A DNA stretch of 64,000 bases from Scytalidium lignicola (taxonomy: Eukaryota > Ascomycota > Leotiomycetes), in NCBI GenBank assembly GCA_002812745.2, contig NCSJ02000015.1:215839-279838 (forward strand). The letters are read 5' to 3'. Of this stretch, positions 1 through 12,600 are shown piece by piece. Position numbers and translations under genes: made by a program. Every line of letters starts with the position of its first letter. Positions within the stretch are counted from its first letter, which is position 1. The notes below the pieces were generated by a model. It worked only from the letters and a program-made list of their open reading frames with translations, was not told the DNA's origin and made no database searches.

Positions 1-398
1 TGCATCGTATTAACGGGTTAGTTGCTGATCTCACATCACACGAGTCGGCCGACGCAGGCAAAGCTTTAGAAAACGGAGAAATCGATAGATCTAGACAACT
101 GTGGCCCATCAACACTCCCTGTGCGGTAATCGAGCGAGCCAGTTGTCTTGATCAAAGAGTAATAAGAACAACACTCGAATTCGTTGTTGCGGCAATCGAG
201 GAGGAAGGAAGTCGACCACCAGGACTATTGGTCTTGGGAAATGCATGCGAAGCGTTGCGTAAAGGAGAAAGGGGAAGGAAATGGATTGTTGAGGAGGGTT
301 TGGAAGGATTAGATTGGCTGGAGGAGTTTGGTACGTGTAAGGACATAAAAGAACTTCTTGTTGAAGATCAAAGCAAGGAGTCAGTAAATGGATCGTGA
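1..398 (+). CDS. MET1: Uroporphyrin-III C-methyltransferase (siroheme synthesis), 3' end only
   Basis: Open frame from base 3 to a TGA at 396-398, about 131 residues, with the gene start outside the window. The segment PCAVIERAS followed by DQRVIRTTL and then PPGLLVLG is the characteristic C-terminal part of tetrapyrrole (SUMT) methylases, as in the C-terminal half of yeast Met1. Established role of the family: two SAM-dependent methylations of uroporphyrinogen III to precorrin-2 in the siroheme pathway, needed by sulfite and nitrite reductases. No disruption is visible in the part present. The symbol is by family resemblance to the yeast gene; orthology was not tested. Confidence 0.85.
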   Translation, partial: HRINGLVADLTSHESADAGKALENGEIDRSRQLWPINTPCAVIERASCLDQRVIRTTLEFVVAAIEEEGSRPPGLLVLGNACEALRKGERGRKWIVEEGLEGLDWLEEFGTCKDIKELLVEDQSKESVNGS

Positions 399-1157
399 GA
401 ATTGTGGCTGTGATATTTGAACCGTGGAACGCTTATAATATCGTGCCTGTAGTATATGTATATAAAATCATAATAACTCATTGATACCCACAACTCCAAT
501 TCTTTCTATAAATATACATCATACTAGATCATTTACAAATTTATTCCTCAATCAATGTATTCCGTGTAGTCTATTTGTACTAACAATCCGGCATTTCCCA
601 AACAATTACTACAGTTGCACTCTTCCAAAAATGATTCTACTTTCTACCATTCCACTATGTCTGGAGCTTTTTGTAAATAACTTGAAATAAGAAGAAAGGG
701 GGGCCTTTAAGTACACACATATGAGTTACCAGAATAAGTTGGAACTAGCCACAACCTTAAGGCAGCAATACCTGAATTTAGGCTTATTCCCTTGATACAT
801 TGCACACCTTCGGCGTTAGATATTTTGTTATATTTTGTTGCTCCAGACATTATGAGGTCTTGTTAAGGCTACTTCTAGGCTGTATCGTAATTATAACAAA
901 GCAATACTATGAATAATATATGTTCTAACTTATTTATCTACTATAAGTCGGATAACCTCCTTTTCTCCTTACAAATACTAACAGAGTTGTAGAAGTGTTG
1001 ACAATACGGTCTTCTATACTCTGAATTCTCAAGATGCAAGAATTGTTAGGGTAAGTAGAATTCCATAGGTGTTGTGGAGACGTCTGAGTAAGCAGAACAC
1101 TTCTCTGACTTGTACACGCTGACCCAAGTGATCATTTTCGCAGATTCAATCCCATTC

Positions 1158-1193
<36 letters not shown>

Positions 1194-2110
1194 ACTGTTC
1201 ACGAAAGGATCAATTAAAGAGCTAATGGGCTAAACAAGCAGAAGCAATATACAACAGAACCTCATTCATTTAAACAGTGAAGCGTATTAAGTGTGGAGGA
1301 CTGGCAGAAGAGGGTGCAACACGTCACACCACAATTATACCATCTAACATCGAAGCTCATTGGATAATGATTAGGAGATGGCCGAGCCTCTAGAAAAGAG
1401 GGCAATTGATCAAGGAAACCCAACCCAAAGCCTGAGAACAACAAGCACAGTATGTAGAACTAGGAGCCGCGTTCGGGGTTGATAAAGCTTGGCATAAAAG
1501 TGAAAGTAATGAGAGTAATAGGTATATCTCAACAACTTGTCGTCTTACAAGAGCTTCAACTTGAAATAATGACGTAAGAATGATACAATTGGTGGAAATT
1601 AAAGCACCAAGATGTTAACTGCCTTTGAAAAATATTAAAACTAGTGAGTGGTAATAAAGGAAATGTCGTACAAGTGTAGTATTATTATTAGAATTATTGT
1701 TGAAAATAAAGGAATGAATGTTTAGAAGAAAAGTGTCGTGAATAGTTTATTTTCTTTAGGTAACCTTTCAAAGAATGACTACAGTAGAATTGTTAAGTCC
1801 TAAATACTAATAATACATTCTTGAACACAACCACGGCTTTTTGCTAAGAATTTTCCCTTCCAAAGTTTTTGTGAGTACGTGACTTAGATTTAGGCTCAAC
1901 AACCATCAAATTTAAAGTATAGTAAAGCGGGTAACGAAGTACTAGCTCATCTGTTCGTATACTTCGCCAGTCCAGATCTAGATACGGTACGCCTCGCCCG
2001 ACAAAATTTCCGCATGCTTTTAATTCTCTCCACAACACATAACACTTACGAATTTCAACTTCACAGGAAAGCAAACTCCCAAGAATGCCAGCTTTTAAAC
2101 AACGTTCAGT
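399..2110. other. Intergenic, no supported gene
   Basis: Only short scattered open frames are seen, without recognisable motifs or splice-consistent extension. The stretch is moderately AT-rich and holds a TC dinucleotide microsatellite at 1159-1189. It includes the terminator region of the preceding methyltransferase, but no distinct element is recognisable. Confidence 0.6.
1159..1189. repeat. (TC)15 microsatellite
   Basis: Fifteen uninterrupted TC units read directly from the sequence, plus one extra T, in intergenic DNA. Confidence 0.95.
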
Positions 2111-2589
2111 ATGTTTTCTAGACTCGCAAAATCTTTAACTGTCAAAACCTCAACCTCGAGAACCGCCCAACCCTTTGCCAAATATCTGGGAGAGCAAATT
2201 TCAACCTTTGGCACAAACCAAGAATTCCTGACCTAAGACCCGCGGTAGTGAAACCACGAACCAGATGTAATGAAATAATGAATAGCACTTGCTCACATTG
2301 CAAATCTAACGGCCAATTCGAGTGTTCTTTCCGAGAACCTAAAACAATAGGTGAATGGCTAATTCTTGCGCTTATCAGTGGAGGAACTATATCAGTAGTA
2401 GATACTTTCGGTGAGAAGTATCGTTTGCTAAAGAAGGCAAAGTATGAATGGGTTACGAAGTCTGAGCATAAGAAGAGAATATCAACTACGGAGATGAAGG
2501 GTGGTAGCCTGTGCTTATCTAAAGCTCAAGACCACGAGAGAGTGGATGGGATCGACTCGAAGACCCTGACTTTAGGGAAATGGGCCTAG
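2111..2589 (+). CDS. Doubtful small gene, possible mitochondrial membrane protein
   Basis: I do not recognise this gene. An ATG at 2111 opens a 41-residue frame rich in Ser, Thr, Arg and Lys with no acidic residue near its start (begins MFSRLAKSLTVK), which resembles a mitochondrial presequence; it stops at 2234. A second open frame in another phase runs to 2589. It contains a likely membrane helix (WLILALISGGTISVV) followed by a Lys/Arg-rich tail. An intron joining the two would be needed, but I found no convincing donor and acceptor pair. It could equally be a decayed gene or a chance frame. Transcript reads would decide. Confidence 0.25.
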
Positions 2590-3403
2590 ATTATGCAAAG
2601 AGCCACTGAGATGGAACAAGAGTCAAAGGTTAGGATGAAAATGACAGAATCGAGATATACATGACAAAGCCCCTTCATTTGCATTGAGACAACTCACTTA
2701 TTACCTACCATCATTACACCTTACTTTCCTTCCTGGCGACGATGACAACGACTCCTCTCTCTTCAGGATACTGTTAAATCTACCGTACAGACTATATGCA
2801 CATCCAATTCACTTTGCCTGAAGCGCACATACTGTCTCAACACACTTGCATCATCTCAGATCCAGTAAAGGAGTCAAGGCGGATATCGGACGACTAGCCC
2901 CCAAAGAGGATCGGCGCCCTCACTCCTCCTGCACGCTGCAGGCTTCCACTGTTGCAGTGCAGCTCATTCGCAGATGTGGCGGCCTGCGGCACTCCCAATT
3001 CAGTAACTCTGCCATCCATCCACTTTTACCTCGCAAATACATTTTACCTTATTAACTTTATTTGCCCTTTCGGATATGACAAGCAACGTTAAAGTGGCAG
3101 CTGCTCACGTCCAAACACTATAACAGAACCAGCGAAAGAAAAAAGTTGAGTCTGATTTATGTGTTAGAAATGTTATAAAAGACTATAACTGCAGTAATAC
3201 AGTTATTTGACTTCGTTGCCTAGAATTTTTGATCATCCGTAGCCTAACGCGACCATGGAATTGGTATAATCTTCAATTTGTCCTAAATTAAGTAATTCTG
3301 GTGCCTACTTTTACAGAGTATTTCAATCTCGCACATTCATATCACCAACATTCTATTAAACAAACCTAGGCATTTCAAAGACTCTACCTTCAATTAAACA
3401 GAA
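2590..3403. other. Intergenic, no supported gene
   Basis: A 69-codon frame at 2846-3055 has no recognisable motif and no plausible start context. The region includes the promoter of the acetyltransferase that starts at 3404. Nothing else is recognisable. Confidence 0.6.
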
Positions 3404-4121
3404 ATGGCTAATCTTAATCACTCTATTCTTCCAGTCACAAGCTCTGACCTCCCCACCCTCGCAAACTTCCTCCATTCCTCCAAACTCCGTCTTAGTATAA
3501 ATCGTCTTCTGTTCAAACATTGGCCAAATGAAGCCACTCAGAAACCTCTCTATTCAAATGCCGTTGAGTCTGGATTCAAAAATACATCGGCTGAGTCCTT
3601 GAAAGTAATTGATGACGAGTCTAGAGATATCATCGGTTATCTCGTCCTGACGCGAAAACGACCGGTAAATACAGAGCAGCAACCTACGGATAAAGAAAAT
3701 GGAGAAAGAAAGCAGACCATACCTGATGGACTTAACCCAGATGTCCTTTCAGCAATTTCGAATGCGGTAGCTAAGGTTGAGAAAGAGATAGAGGGGATAG
3801 ACCACCTTGGTAAAAGTCTAATTTCTATTTCTGGCTTTGGACAATATTAATGACTTGAAACAAATAGAATTAACATATATTTATGTAAAACCTTCAAGCC
3901 GAAATCACGGAATTGGATCCCAGTTGGTACAGATGTGTTTTGATAAAGCGAAAGCTGAGGGAGTACCTCTTACACTTAGCTCGGAGCCAGAAGCGCATGA
4001 TTTCTTTGTCAAGAGGGGGTTTGAAGATACGAGGCATGTTGATATCGATTTAAGTAAGTGGGCTCCCGCGTATAGTGGGTTTGGTGTGTTTAGGTTGGCT
4101 GGAATGATGTGGTCTCATTGA
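3404..4121 (+). CDS. GNAT-family N-acetyltransferase
   Basis: Two exons, 3404-3809 and 3868-4121, encode 219 residues. The 58 bp intron (3810-3867) has a GTAAAA donor, a TAATGAC-like branch site and an ATAG acceptor, and its removal joins the two halves in phase. Exon 2 carries the acetyl-CoA binding motif A (beta strand LTYIYVKPSS, then the RNHGIGSQLV loop of R/QxxGxG type) and a C-terminal FFVKRGFED segment typical of GNAT motif B. The first half is a variable domain with a polar low-complexity stretch near residues 85-105. The substrate cannot be inferred; similar fungal proteins are annotated only as GNAT domain proteins. Confidence 0.8.
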
Positions 4122-4679
4122 GGATTATGTTATAAAGGGGGTACTGCTCTATATTTTATAAGACTTTCTAGTCGACCACTTATGTATACAGACAATCAAT
4201 CAAGTAAAATCAAGCTTCTTAATCGGAGTACAATATTCCAGTGCTTTAACACAGTTTTATCATTGGTGTTTTGCCCTCCTTTAGTCCTAAGAGCAAGCCT
4301 CGAAGCACTGTTAGGTCCTATAGCTGTAACAAACGCGGATGAACTTGGTTTATAGGTGGGCATATAAACGCAGAAAATTTCTCCATCTCCGATTCATTTC
4401 TCAGCTTCTCTTTCTTGTATAATAGCAATTGATGCAATTGTACTCTGTACAAATTTATTATAATATATTTCAAGTATTGCAAACACTGTAATTTGTTTAA
4501 TAATAGCATATCTACAATACTTTTCAAAAACTATACTTATTTAGGTTTGGTAAGCTAAACTTCACTCAGGGTATGTTAAGGTATTTCTAAAATAGAAGAT
4601 TGAAATGGAATTACCAAACAATACACAGTACTTCAGATGTCTCATAATAATAATAAAGTATGCTAAGTAATGCTAATAG

Positions 4680-5350
4680 TTGGTGGGCGCTCGGACGGTG
4701 GGAAATTTTCACTACTAACCACCTAAGGGTAGTTGGCACATTTTTTCTCGTTACCTCAAAAAATCTCGTCACCTTTTGCGAACCCCAAACATTGAAATCA
4801 CATACTTCTATTATGTGTTTATACTATTAACACTATACAATTTTCAATTGATATACTTCTCAAAATGTTAAGGACTTACTTTACAATAATCGACCAGTAA
4901 TTGGATAAAGTTATCGAATGGTATTTTAATAATCAAGACCCTGAGGATCGAGCTATTATTACAGTTACTGTATGTCTATTCAACTTCAAGATTAACATAC
5001 TTCACAAAGCTATTTAACGTTGTTCAACATCTATACAAAAGCCTTAAAGGCATGCAGGATAGTCTCCTTTCTTGAAGCTTCACCAAATCGAAGTATTATA
5101 TTCTTATATTAAAACACAAGTATACAATAGCAACTTATTGAATAGGGCTATACTTCTTAAAGTAGTAAAATACCTTTATAAAGACAGTACAGAATTATCT
5201 ATACAGTAAATGTACAACTTCTTAAAATCACATTCTGAATTCTATATAATTACAACCAAACTAATTAAAAAACAAATTCAAATACAAAATAAAAAGGTTA
5301 TAAAGTGATAATTTCTGAAATATATCAATTTGTAATTAGAAAATAAGGTC
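4680..5350 (+). pseudogene. Degraded pogo/Tigger-type transposase, N-terminal part
   Basis: From about 4865 the plus strand reads MLRTYFTIIDQ, a stop, then LDKVIEWYFNNQDPEDRAI and a later FLKSHSEFYII segment, interrupted by several stops. This resembles the N-terminal helix-turn-helix and CENP-B-type DNA-binding part of fungal pogo-family (Tc1/mariner superfamily) transposases. The less AT-rich sequence at 4680-4800 may be the element end. No DDE catalytic part is recognisable downstream, so this is a truncated, heavily mutated relic. Confidence 0.55.
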
Positions 5351-6167
5351 TGAAGAGAGAATATTTACAATATAAATAAAATAAGCTTTAAGATTGATGT
5401 TGTAAAAGAAGAACAGGTTATTATACTAGTAAAGATTAAAGAGATATTAAAGATTAATATATTTGAATAATACTTTACTTTACTAATAAATTATTAACTA
5501 TATGAAGGTATCTTTTAAAATCACAAGTCTTTTACAATTATAAAATGTATAATTATTAATAGAAGTACTCTTATTCTACTAATTATCCTTGTAGAAGGCA
5601 TATGGATTATAAAGAATTAGGTTTAGAAGAACTTTCTTAAAAATGTACTTATACTTCTTACTCTTTCAAGTTATATTAATAATGAAATTAGAATTCGTTA
5701 ACTTTAATATTTTATTTAATTCTTAAAAGTAAAGAAAGGAGTTTTTAATTTAAAAANGTTAAAAATACATTAATTCTAATATAAATCAGCTTATTAAAAT
5801 AAAACTTCTTTTAAATAGTTATAAATTTTATAAATTATTATTAGCATGGTCATATGTAAGCTAGAATCATATGTAGATTAAGTGTATATGTAGATAAAGA
5901 TTAGGCTAGTTTGGTTGCGGTAAGGGAGGGTAGTATTATACAGCAGTATTCCTTATATAACTACTGTAGTACGAACTTACCTCTAGTTAATAATAATCAA
6001 CTAAGATATCAACATGTATTACTTCTATATATTGGAGATATACGTTCACCGTAGAGGTGAACCGACAGTAGTATAATGAAAATAAAGAAAATATAATTAA
6101 TGAACAATAAAAGATTGTTTAACATTATTAATTAAGTATTAAAACGACATTAAGATAAAAAGGGGAT

Positions 6168-6480
6168 AATATTATAAGTCTTACCATCATAGCTTGATAA
6201 GTATTAAGTAGTAGCTTATAAAATGTTAGTGATCAACAGAAGTGATAAGTCATATAACTTATACAAGAGGTATATACTAATATAAAGAGTATAAGGTTAT
6301 ATTAAGTTAGACTAATTAAACCTAAGAAATGTATCTTTTTATATAAAAATATACTTCTTAGACTTTAGTTAAGAACCTTATGTTCAACCTAATTAATAAC
6401 TTTACAATATACTTTATTACTTTATAAAACTTCAGTTAACTTGTTTTACAGATAAACCTACAAAGTAACTAAGCTTACAT
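6168..6480 (+). repeat. LTR-like copy, plus orientation
   Basis: The start (TATTATAAGTCTTACC) and a later TTTAGTTAAGAACCTTATG match, after allowing C-to-T and G-to-A changes, the better preserved LTR beginning at 28870. The same sequence recurs in reverse orientation at about 7900-8198. The 3' boundary is approximate. Confidence 0.55.
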
Positions 6481-7899
6481 TATATATTAATGATTAAAGG
6501 CTTTGTAACAATTTTACTGATTTCTTCTATAGCCTTCTTGATTATTATAATTCTCTAGCTAACTTATAAAGCTAGAGTATCAAGTTCTAACATACATAAG
6601 TAAGTATTATAAATTAATAGTATAAAGATAAGTTTGTTAAGTTTTACTAAATTGTTAACAGTTTTGAATATTATTTATAAAGTTATATCCTTGTCAAGAT
6701 TATAAGTTTTAACTGTAATTATTTAATAAGCATGTTATATAAGTGTATAATATTGTTTAACATAATCAATTAAGTTGTAAACTTTTACTAAGACTACTTT
6801 CAAAGTTGTTTTTTATAATTGTAATACTTTACTAGAACTCTTTATTAACAAAATTCTTTTTAATATTAATTATAATCTAGTTTAGAAGTCTTAAATAAGT
6901 ATTAATCTAACAAGCTTGTAAAGTGTTCTAAGTGTACTTTACATTAATATTTTGAAGCTATTTACTAGCCTAATAATATATTCTCTTGTTGATAATATAA
7001 AGTACTAGTTTATTATTAATGTAAAAGATGTTAACAATAATAGAATAATTAAAGTTGATGTTGTCTTATAAGTTGAATCTGAATCTTCTTAATAACTTCT
7101 TATAATATTAACAATAAGTACAAAACTTGGTAAAATATTCTAATGTATCCTTGTTAATATCATAGCTTTTATAATCTAATATACATTATAATCTGGTTAC
7201 TAACAAATAGTTAAAACGTTAGTATAAATATTATAATTTTATATTAGTCAAGAAACAAGGGTTTTCCTTTAGTAAATTAAAAACGAANGTATGTAAAGAT
7301 GTGTTCTAAAGTAGAAAGCTATAACTGAATCATTGTATAACTAGAATACTTCTTTATAAGGTAATGAGTAAATTTGTAAAGTTGTTGAAATATATGTTCA
7401 ATTAGTCTATATCCATTAAGTATAATAAGAAGAGTATAATTGATTTAACTATATAGAATTCAATTTGTTCAATTAGTATATTTATTAATATAAAACTTAT
7501 TAAAGTTATACTCTTAATTCTAAACTATACTATTATTATGCTTTTAGTAATAGTATTAAGTATTATAGTTTAATCTGTTTACTATAAAGCTTTAAATTGA
7601 TTATAACTGGTTATAAAGTGTTTTATAACTTTTGTATTGATTAAAATTTTATGAAATTGCCTTGAATTATACCTTGTTAAGCTTTTTATGTTATATACTT
7701 TTGTTATAATTGTTATAAAGGTTTTTAAGTTAAGTTCTTAAGAGTAATTCTTAGTTATTAACACTTTGATGGTTAGTTAATGTAAAAAAGTATTATTAGT
7801 TAGTTTTATAATAATTAGTATAACTAATTCTATTAAGAAACTTTTATATAAGTGTTATGAAACTTTTAATCATTAACACATAATGTAAGCTTAATCATT

Positions 7900-8198
7900 T
7901 TATAAGTTTATCTGTAGAACAAGTTAACTGAAGTTTTATAAAGTAGTAAAGTATATTGTAAAGTTATAACTTAAGTTGAATACAAGATTCTTAACTAAAG
8001 CTTAAAGAGTATGTTCTTATATAGACATTAAATATTCTACTTATATAAACTAGTATAAACCTGTATAACTATATGTCTTTATACACTTTTATATACTAAG
8101 ACTTATTATATAACTCAACACTTGTTGATTTACTAATATCTTATAAGTTATTCTTTTAACTTATCAGGTTATAAAGATAAGATTTGTAATATTATCCC
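7900..8198 (-). repeat. LTR-like copy, minus orientation
   Basis: Reverse complement of the copy at 6168-6480. Similarity also extends outside both copies: an AAAAAGGGGATAATATT-like flank precedes the plus copy and its counterpart lies beyond 8198. A larger unit than the LTR is therefore inverted. Ends are approximate. Confidence 0.55.
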
Positions 8199-8940
8199 TT
8201 TTTCTTTTTAGCATTACCTTAATGTTTAACTAGTAATATTGAATAATTTTCATTATTCTTTAACTATGTTTTTTATCCATTATATCATGTAAATACTAAA
8301 CTTGCTTTTGTAAAGCAGAAAAGATAAAAANCAATAAGTTTTAAAATGTCCTCCCTCTGTTATTATTATGAAAAGAATAAAAAATCTTATTATTATTCCT
8401 TTAATTCCTTAAAGTACTTTGAATACACTTGTTATAATAATCATTACAAGCTTTTTAGACTATCCCTTAAGGAAATTAATTATTATTTTTAAGAAAAGTA
8501 ATGCTTAGAACAGGAAAAAGAAGAAGTTCTTGTCAAAGTCTTGTAACTTAAGAAGCTTTGTTATTATATGAAAAATAACACTTAGTTTATGATTTCTNAA
8601 AAATACTTTTACTATAGAAGAATTAGAAGAAATTAAAGAAAAGGAAAGGTTAAAAAAGGAAAAGCTAAACTTCTTAGTCTTTACTAAAAGCTTATTATAT
8701 TCTCTTGATAAAGGTAAGTAATATTCTTCAGTTGACTTCTTTATGTTAAGTACTAACATTGTTAATCCTTTACCTATTTTACTAACTTAATTAATTCCTT
8801 TTCTTAAGAATCTTTTTTAACTAGAGTTTAGTAATAATTCTTTATTATCCTTTTAACATTCTTCAAATGTTTGGTAAATTCTTATGAATTGTATATACTT
8901 GGATGTGAAGAAATGTAAATGTGAATAGGAAAGAATAAAA

Positions 8941-9631
8941 AGAAAGAAAAAGTGTGGCGATATTCGGAAGTTATAGGTCTGCCACCTCACCGGTAACCCC
9001 ACTGTTCCCACACATACTTACTTTAGGGCATGCAACTAGGGCTCTCTGTAGGCCACGTATAATTGACTCTAATTGTTGGGATGGCTATTGTTGGTCTGTA
9101 CGGCTACTGTACAAGCCGTATTATTCGTGTAAATAGATCCATATCGTAGTTGTATAATCTACAAGCAATTCAACGGTTCTGAATCAATCCCTGCATTTCT
9201 CATAATTTTGCCTACATTCTACAAAAAGACTTATAAGATATCCTCTTTTAAGCTGATTGGCTAGTTCATACGATTGGAGTTACACATGAACATAACGTGC
9301 TTGATAATCGTCGACCTTTTCTTTGTTTATATGATATTGAAAATATTGTGGATATACAGTTCCATAAAACCGCTAATACTATTCACAATATAATATGAGC
9401 TCCGGCCCAGGACGACCGAGTTGGATATTAATTGAGAAGTATAGAATGGTACAGGAATGTCGGAATAAGTTCTCCCAGTTATATGAGATAGAAGAGGCAT
9501 CAGGGGAGATAAAAAGATGGACGTCCACTCGGTATTATTATCAAGCGGATGCTACTGCTGACTGAATCCTCCTTGTGGTGTTCAATCATAGCCCATTGTA
9601 ACTTATAAATTTTCATGTGAGACTAGTCCAA
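8941..9631. other. Intergenic, return to gene-block composition
   Basis: Composition shifts from AT-rich relic to moderate GC near 8950. A 60-codon frame at 8954-9136 has no recognisable feature. The stretch holds the 3' region of the minus-strand aminopeptidase. No other element is seen. Confidence 0.5.
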
Positions 9632-12600
9632 TTATGCCATATATCCATTTGAAATCAACCATTTCACAATATCTTCCTCGTCCCTTTCCCTATAATTTAC
9701 ATTCATCCGAATGGTTTCTATAACCGCCGATAGAGAGCGATTGAAACCACCCGTGTCCTTCTTGCCGAAGAAATCTTCTATCTCCTTCAACACGGCTCGA
9801 TCGGAAAACCTAACGAGGCAAAGTTTCACAAACCGTTCAAGCACACTGAAATTTTTACTCATTCGCTTTTGCAGATCATCCCAGTTATCCTGGACGTATT
9901 TCCATAGCAGTTGGCGTGCTCGCGGGTTGGCACCTAGAGCAGTTGCACAGACACGAACGTCTTGAAGAGTGACGTTCCCCGCGAGCACAAAGTCTAAATA
10001 TTTGAGAATAACCTCCGGCTGCTGAACACAACCTAGTGCTGTAAGGCCTACGTCTTTCCCATCAACAGATGTGTTATTGATATATTCGTTTATGACTGCT
10101 TCATATTCGGCCATTTCGCCGTGGTATATAACTATGCTGAAGGTGGCGATTCGTAAGCTTGGATCAACAGCAGATTTGTCTGAGCCTGATATGTATAGAT
10201 TAAAGCGGCGTTTTGCTTCTGAGATAACGCTATTCAACATTAGTAAGGAGTTAAATAAGATCCTAAATATTATCTATACTCTTGATGTCCGGCACCACCG
10301 GCTATTGTAAGGAGCAAGCCTCGTAGTTGCTTTCTTAATATGTTTTCACCGTCCGGGCTCACCCACCCTACTGCATTGGTTGATGCCGAAACTAAGTCCA
10401 GAGTGTATTTGGTCAATCCATTCGATATCTTCTCATTGTTAGAAAAGATAGATCGAATATTTGATAGACTCTGTAAAGCTTGGGACCAAAGCCTAGATAC
10501 CAGTGAGTAAGCATACTACTACCAGAAGAATGAATCTTGCTACATACCAGATGTTATCCCCAAACTCTACCCTATGGAGTAGATCGAGGAATGTGCTGGT
10601 GGTGCATTGTCCGGCAATTGCGAAGGCGGCGGTATCTCCTACAGTAGCTGTGAGCTCGCTTTGAGAGAAACTCTCAGCTAAATTGCCCTCCAACCTTTCA
10701 ACAGGATATTTAATACGATAGAAGCCATTCTGTTTAACATTTACTCTAGAGGATGCTGTTGTTGCTTCTTCGATGGTGGCCTCTTCAGTATCGATTATTA
10801 CAGGACTATTTGAACCTTTGATATTCAAAGGGACGGGCCATATACACGCGCATCTTGATTTGTTTGCCAAATTATTAAGTAGAAACCTCGATTGATGAAC
10901 CTTTGTTACTTCTCCTTCTGTGATATCAATGATAGGATATCCCATCTTTCTAGTCCAGGCATCCTATGTTCTTTTCTTAGCTAGATAGAGGTTATTGCAG
11001 AATAACTTACCATAAACTTAGCAACGTCAGTTCCCGAAGCGTCACTTAGTGCCTTCCATAAGTCCTGGGTAGTGGCATTGCCTAGGTTAAGTTAGCTCAT
11101 TTCAATATATCTGCTATAAGAAAATGCATTTTACCATAACTATTGGCCTTCAGGTATGCAGAGACACCTGATAAAAATGTCTCCACACCAAGATAGGTAC
11201 TCAGCATTCTCAATATAGACGCCCCTTTCAAGTAGCTGATGTCATCAAATACTTGTCCAGCGTCTAAAGAATCGGTAACGTCTACAACAATGGGATGAGA
11301 AGCTTCGAGTGAGTCGAGCTCAAAGGCCTTCTGCAAACCAGTGATCTATTCATAGGAAAGGATAGCTTGTCAGCTCCCATATGTAGTTGAAAGAAGGGTT
11401 GTATTACCGAAAACTGATCCCAGACCTGCCAGTCTATGTATGTCTCAATAGACAATAATTTGGACATTAGATTCCATAAACTCACCTGGGTGAAAATGAT
11501 CAACTGCTAGCCACCCGGCCCATGTGGCAAATCCTTCGTTCAGCCAGACATCATTCCACCACTCCATGGTGACCAAATCTCCAAACCTAAATAATCAGAA
11601 TGTAAGTTTGATAGTACTTCTCAGCTACACATTTTAGGAACAGACCATTGGTGAGCCAATTCTATAAAAGTTAGGAATATACTTTAAAGTGATATGTAGT
11701 TTAAAGACATACCGTGAGCTATTATATAGGCAACCCTATTCCGGTATTTCACGTCTGAGGTTGTGTCTTCATAAAGGATTGTAGTCGTGGAGAATGTCAT
11801 CAAGCCCCAATTTTCCATCGCCACATTACACTATAATTGGCTCAGTTACCGGACAACTTGCACAGAAAGTCGGAAAGCTTACTACTTCGTGAACAACTAG
11901 ACCGTCCATTTTTGGAAGCGGATATTCGATTTGGAAAATCTATAATAATATCAGGATTCTGTAACATAGCAGTCTAACTCTGACTCTAGTAATCTCTTAA
12001 AATACCCTCAACGTGTTTCCTAATAATGATAAAATATACTGACCTGGTTGAAGTATTCTAGATAATTAATTGTCTCCTCTAGACCAAAGAGGCATCTTTC
12101 TTTCAAGCCTCGGGTCGCATACACCCGTACTGGCAGCTTGTCATCACTGTTAAGTCTCTTCGAAAAGCCTTCAACATACTCAAAATCACCAAGACCCCAG
12201 CAAAGGAGCTACCAAAGAAGTCAGCTCTACGTTGTAATCCGGATTTTAGAAGTGGTCTAGGAAAAGAACGAACATATGTACTCATCACTGGTGTTCTATC
12301 AAAAGATACAACTTTCAAACCATTTCCGATTGCCTTGGCATCTTTTATTGGCATATTACTCACGGCAGTGAGTGTGTCGGGAATCTCAATTCGGAAATCA
12401 AATGTCGCCTTCAGATTTGGCTCGTCGAAGCAAGGGAACGCACGCCGTGCATCACATGGTTCGAATTGAGTACTCAACATATAACAATAATCATTTTCTC
12501 GAGGTGCGGCTGCATCTGGGGTTACGGAAGGCTTGTATTTAGAGCGATAAAAACCAGCCATCACAGCTGTGATTCCGCCGTGGAAGGAGATTGTGAGATG

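Larger units (their letters stand above)
4122..8940. repeat. AT-rich transposon-relic island
   Basis: Almost 5 kb of very AT-rich DNA with stop codons in every frame and several single N bases next to A or T runs. Recognisable parts are a pogo-type relic at 4680-5350, a possible solo-LTR-like stretch at about 5830-6070, and two LTR-like copies in opposite orientation at about 6168-6480 and 7900-8198. The base bias is what RIP leaves in ascomycete repeats; that cause is inference. The open frame at 8505-8759 is low-complexity and not a gene. Confidence 0.75.

Noticed and set aside
8505..8759. Lys/Phe-rich minus-strand frame
   Set aside because: Low-complexity translation of AT-rich relic DNA interrupted by an N.
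12103..12277. Open frame of the aminopeptidase continuing past MSTYV in the wrong phase
   Set aside because: This is read-through into an intron (GTTCGT...GGTAG); splicing gives the family sequence [15 protein letters not shown].
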